A DNA stretch of 64,000 bases. Origin: an uncultured Sphingomonadales bacterium (lineage in GTDB: Bacteria; Pseudomonadota; Alphaproteobacteria; Sphingomonadales; Sphingomonadaceae). Position numbers and translations under genes: made by a program. The stretch lies in assembly GCA_903821605.1 (NCBI GenBank), contig CAIJLZ010000006.1, forward strand, positions 124,001 through 188,000. Direction: 5' to 3'. The first letter of the stretch is position 1. Each line of letters begins with the position of its first letter. The notes under the pieces were generated by a model. The model did no database searches and had not been told where the DNA came from. It worked only from the letters and a program-made list of their open reading frames with translations. This document shows positions 61,357 through 64,000 of the stretch, piece after piece.

Positions 61357-63890
61357 GCGACGATATTGACCAGCCGGTCGGGGACGACAATCACTTTCTT
61401 CGGCGTCGCGCCATCAAGTGAACGCACGACCTTATCGGACGCCAGCGCAACGGCCTCTAACGCGGCCTTATCCAGTCCCTTGGCGACGACCAGCGTATCG
61501 CGCAGCTTGCCATTGACCTGCACCGCGATCTTGACTTCATCTTCGATCAACAAGGCCGGGTTAACGGTCGGCCATGCGGCATCGGCCACCAGACCTTCGC
61601 CGCCGATCTTGGTCCATGCCTCTTCCGCGATATGGGGGGCCATTGGTGCGATCAGGCGGACCATCGTGCGGATCGCCGTGGCCTTGCTGGCCGTGGCATT
61701 CGCCTTTTCGATGCTATTGGCGAGGTCGTGCAACTTGGCCACCGCCTTATTGAAGCCGAGCGCCTCAATATCGGCGGCAATGCCGGCAATCGCCTGATGC
61801 AGCTTGCGATCAAGCGGCTTGTCCTCGCCCTGTGCATCGGCCTCGATCCCATCAACCAGCCGCCACAGACGGTTGATGAAGCGCCAGCAACCCTCGATCC
61901 CGGCCTCGGTCCAAGGTAGGTCGCGTTCGGGCGGGCTGTCGGACAGCATGAACCAGCGCACGGCATCCGCGCCATATTGGTCGATGATCTCATCGGGATC
62001 GACGACGTTCTTCTTCGACTTCGACATTTTGATGACGCGGCCGACCTCGACCTTGACGCCACCGCTGCCGGTCACGACCATGCTGCCATCATCGATGCGA
62101 TGCACCTCTGCCGGGTTGAACCAGACCGGCTGGCCGCTTTCGGGATCGGTGATCGAATAGGTCTCGTGCGTTACCATGCCTTGGGTGAACAGGCCCTTGA
62201 ACGGCTCGGTCACGCCGATCTTGCCGATGCGGGCGAGCGCGCGCGTCCAGAATCGGGCATAGAGGAGGTGCAGGATCGCATGTTCCACGCCGCCGATATA
62301 TTGGCCGACCGGCAGCCATTGTTCGGCAATCGCACGGTCGAACGGCTGATCATCGGGCTGGCTGGCGAAGCGGATGAAATACCAGCTGGAGTCGACAAAG
62401 GTGTCGAGCGTGTCCGTCTCGCGCCGGGCGGGCTTGCCGCAGCTTGGGCAGTTCACATGCTTCCACGTCGGGTGACGCTCTAGCGGGTTGCCCGGCACGT
62501 CGAAGCTGACATCTTCCGGCAGCTTCACCGGGAGCTGATCCTTCGGCACCGGCACGACGCCGCAGTCATCGCAATGGATGAACGGAATCGGCGTGCCCCA
62601 GTAACGCTGGCGCGACACGCCCCAGTCGCGCAACCGCCAGACGGTCGTGCCCTTGCCCCAGCTTTCAGCCTCGGCATGGCCGATGACGGCGGCCTTGGCG
62701 TCCTCGACGCTCATGCCGTCAAGGAAGTGGGAATTCACGATCCGGCCCGGGCCGGTATAGGCGACATTGCCGACGAAATGCGGATCGGTGTCATCGCCCT
62801 CGGCGACGACGCGCGTGACCTTGAGGTCGTATTTGCGCGCGAAGTCGAGATCGCGCTGATCATGCGCCGGACAGCCAAAGACCGCGCCCGTGCCATAGTC
62901 CATCAGCACGAAATTCGCGACATAGACCGGCAAATGCCAGTCCGGGTCGAGCGGGTGCTGGACCGATAAGCCGGTGTTGAAGCCCTTTTTCTCGGCCGTT
63001 TCGATATCAGCGGCGGCGGTGCCGGACTGCTGACATTCCTTGATAAAGGCGGCGAGATCGGGCACATTTTCGGCCAGCTTCTTCGCGATCGGATGATCGG
63101 GCGCAATGGCGGCAAAGCTGGCGCCGAACAGCGTGTCGGGACGGGTGGTGAACACCTCGAACCCATCGGTGCTGCCGACAAAGTTGAAGCGGAACTGCAT
63201 GCCCTGCGACTTGCCGATCCAGTTTTCCTGCATCAGCCGAACCTTTTCCGGCCATTGGTCGAGCGTGGCCAGGCCATCAAGCAGTTCATCCGCAAAATCG
63301 GTGATCTTGAGGAACCATTGCGAGAGCTTCTTCTTTTCGACCAGCGCCCCCGAACGCCAACCGCGCCCGTCGATCACCTGTTCATTGGCCAGCACGGTCA
63401 TATCGACCGGGTCCCAATTGACTGCCGATTCCTTGCGATAGACAAGACCCGCCGCATAGAGATCGAGGAACAGCGATTGTTCCTGACCATAATATTCGGG
63501 TTCACAGGTGGCGAGTTCGCGGCTCCAGTCGAGCGCGAAGCCCAGCCGTTTCAACTGGGCACGCATCGAGGCGATGTTTTCGCGGGTCCAGCTACCGGGA
63601 TGGACGTTCTTTTCCATCGCGGCGTTTTCCGCCGGCATGCCGAACGCATCCCAGCCCATCGGGTGGAGCACTTCATGCCCGGTCATCCGCTTAAAACGGG
63701 CGAGTACGTCGCCCATCGTATAGTTGCGGACATGGCCCATATGGATGCGCCCCGACGGATAGGGGAACATCTCCAGGACATAGGCCTTGGGTTTGGTGCT
63801 GGCGTCGGACGCGCGGAAAGTCTGCCGTTCGTCCCAGACTCGTTGCCAGCGCGCATCCGCCGCCTTGGGGTTGAAGCGCGTATTGGTCAT
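61353..63890 (-). CDS. leuS: Leucine-tRNA ligase
   Basis: 845 residues. The HIGH motif appears as HMGH at 50-53 in [15 protein letters not shown], and [12 protein letters not shown] near 620 is the KMSKS loop. The editing domain lies in between, and [24 protein letters not shown] is the zinc region plus LeuRS signature. First complete gene of the minus-strand operon at this end of the window. Confidence 0.97.
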   Translation of the reverse strand: MTNTRFNPKAADARWQRVWDERQTFRASDASTKPKAYVLEMFPYPSGRIHMGHVRNYTMGDVLARFKRMTGHEVLHPMGWDAFGMPAENAAMEKNVHPGSWTRENIASMRAQLKRLGFALDWSRELATCEPEYYGQEQSLFLDLYAAGLVYRKESAVNWDPVDMTVLANEQVIDGRGWRSGALVEKKKLSQWFLKITDFADELLDGLATLDQWPEKVRLMQENWIGKSQGMQFRFNFVGSTDGFEVFTTRPDTLFGASFAAIAPDHPIAKKLAENVPDLAAFIKECQQSGTAAADIETAEKKGFNTGLSVQHPLDPDWHLPVYVANFVLMDYGTGAVFGCPAHDQRDLDFARKYDLKVTRVVAEGDDTDPHFVGNVAYTGPGRIVNSHFLDGMSVEDAKAAVIGHAEAESWGKGTTVWRLRDWGVSRQRYWGTPIPFIHCDDCGVVPVPKDQLPVKLPEDVSFDVPGNPLERHPTWKHVNCPSCGKPARRETDTLDTFVDSSWYFIRFASQPDDQPFDRAIAEQWLPVGQYIGGVEHAILHLLYARFWTRALARIGKIGVTEPFKGLFTQGMVTHETYSITDPESGQPVWFNPAEVHRIDDGSMVVTGSGGVKVEVGRVIKMSKSKKNVVDPDEIIDQYGADAVRWFMLSDSPPERDLPWTEAGIEGCWRFINRLWRLVDGIEADAQGEDKPLDRKLHQAIAGIAADIEALGFNKAVAKLHDLANSIEKANATASKATAIRTMVRLIAPMAPHIAEEAWTKIGGEGLVADAAWPTVNPALLIEDEVKIAVQVNGKLRDTLVVAKGLDKAALEAVALASDKVVRSLDGATPKKVIVVPDRLVNIVA

Positions 63891-63908
63891 GTCAGGATTT
63901 CCGGTGTG

Positions 63909-64000
63909 TTACTTGGCGATATTCGCCGTTTGACGCAGATCACGGGCGCGGCCCAGCACGACTTCTTCCAGTCGCTGTACGGTGCTCGCTTGCACGGCCG
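63909..64000 (-). CDS. C-terminal fragment of the gene upstream of leuS
   Basis: The last 30 codons of a minus-strand gene that runs off the window. The readable end is AVQASTVQRLEEVVLGRARD followed by LRQTANIAK and TAA. A DUF3576-type lipoprotein often precedes leuS in alphaproteobacteria and ends with a similar LE-x-x-(I/V)L-x-RAR-x-LR pattern, so this is a likely but unproven identity. 18 bp separate its stop from leuS. Confidence 0.45.
   Translation of the reverse strand, partial: AVQASTVQRLEEVVLGRARDLRQTANIAK

Overview
This window is a contiguous piece of an alphaproteobacterial chromosome, most likely from the order Sphingomonadales. The evidence is a high GC content, the gene order leuS-lptE-holA, lptB next to rpoN, a GTTC-N7-GTTC LexA box at uvrA, Arg at position 88 of ribosomal protein S12, and two copies of a palindromic repeat of a kind I associate with sphingomonads. 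Nearly all of the content is core genome. I see no transposase, integrase, phage gene, CRISPR array, toxin-antitoxin pair or secondary-metabolite cluster, so no wholly new multi-gene system is claimed.

Left third (1-26.1 kb): the window opens at the end of a Tad/Flp pilus locus (TadE tail, TadG-like protein), then tRNA-Pro(CGG) and a ferredoxin-NADP reductase. A TlpA-like lipoprotein is divergent from argH, followed by a small LptM-like lipoprotein and lysA. After a DUF4402 protein come a DUF885 metallopeptidase, a prolyl-4-hydroxylase-like dioxygenase, a MAPEG protein and valS. A minus-strand operon glyQ-glyS-ppdK ends in a 364-base region that may encode a structured RNA. Then come a TraB/GumN protein, amtB, a D-2-hydroxyacid dehydrogenase, an SH3-domain protein, lptB and rpoN.

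Middle (26.1-41.9 kb): a 610-base repeat-rich intergenic region holds two REPIN-like palindromes and nine GGGCAA hexamers. It precedes a small channel-like protein with a degenerate selectivity filter. thiC follows, under a TPP riboswitch with a hairpin covering its ribosome-binding site. Next is a minus-strand Mla-type lipid-transport operon with one-base start-stop overlaps (STAS-fused MlaE, MlaF, long MlaD) plus an auxiliary lipoprotein. The rest is lysC with a flavin oxidoreductase, rlmB, tRNA-Tyr(GTA), msrB, an acyltransferase and uvrA.

Right third (42-64 kb): the str operon (rpsL-rpsG-fusA-tuf) runs into the S10-spc cluster (rpsJ to adk). The alpha-operon genes (rpsM, rpsK, rpoA, rplQ) do not follow adk. 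A bile-acid:sodium-symporter-like transporter takes that place, facing the convergent leuS-lptE-holA operon across a small 27-bp tandem repeat. Several intercistronic hairpins in the ribosomal cluster look like partial terminators.
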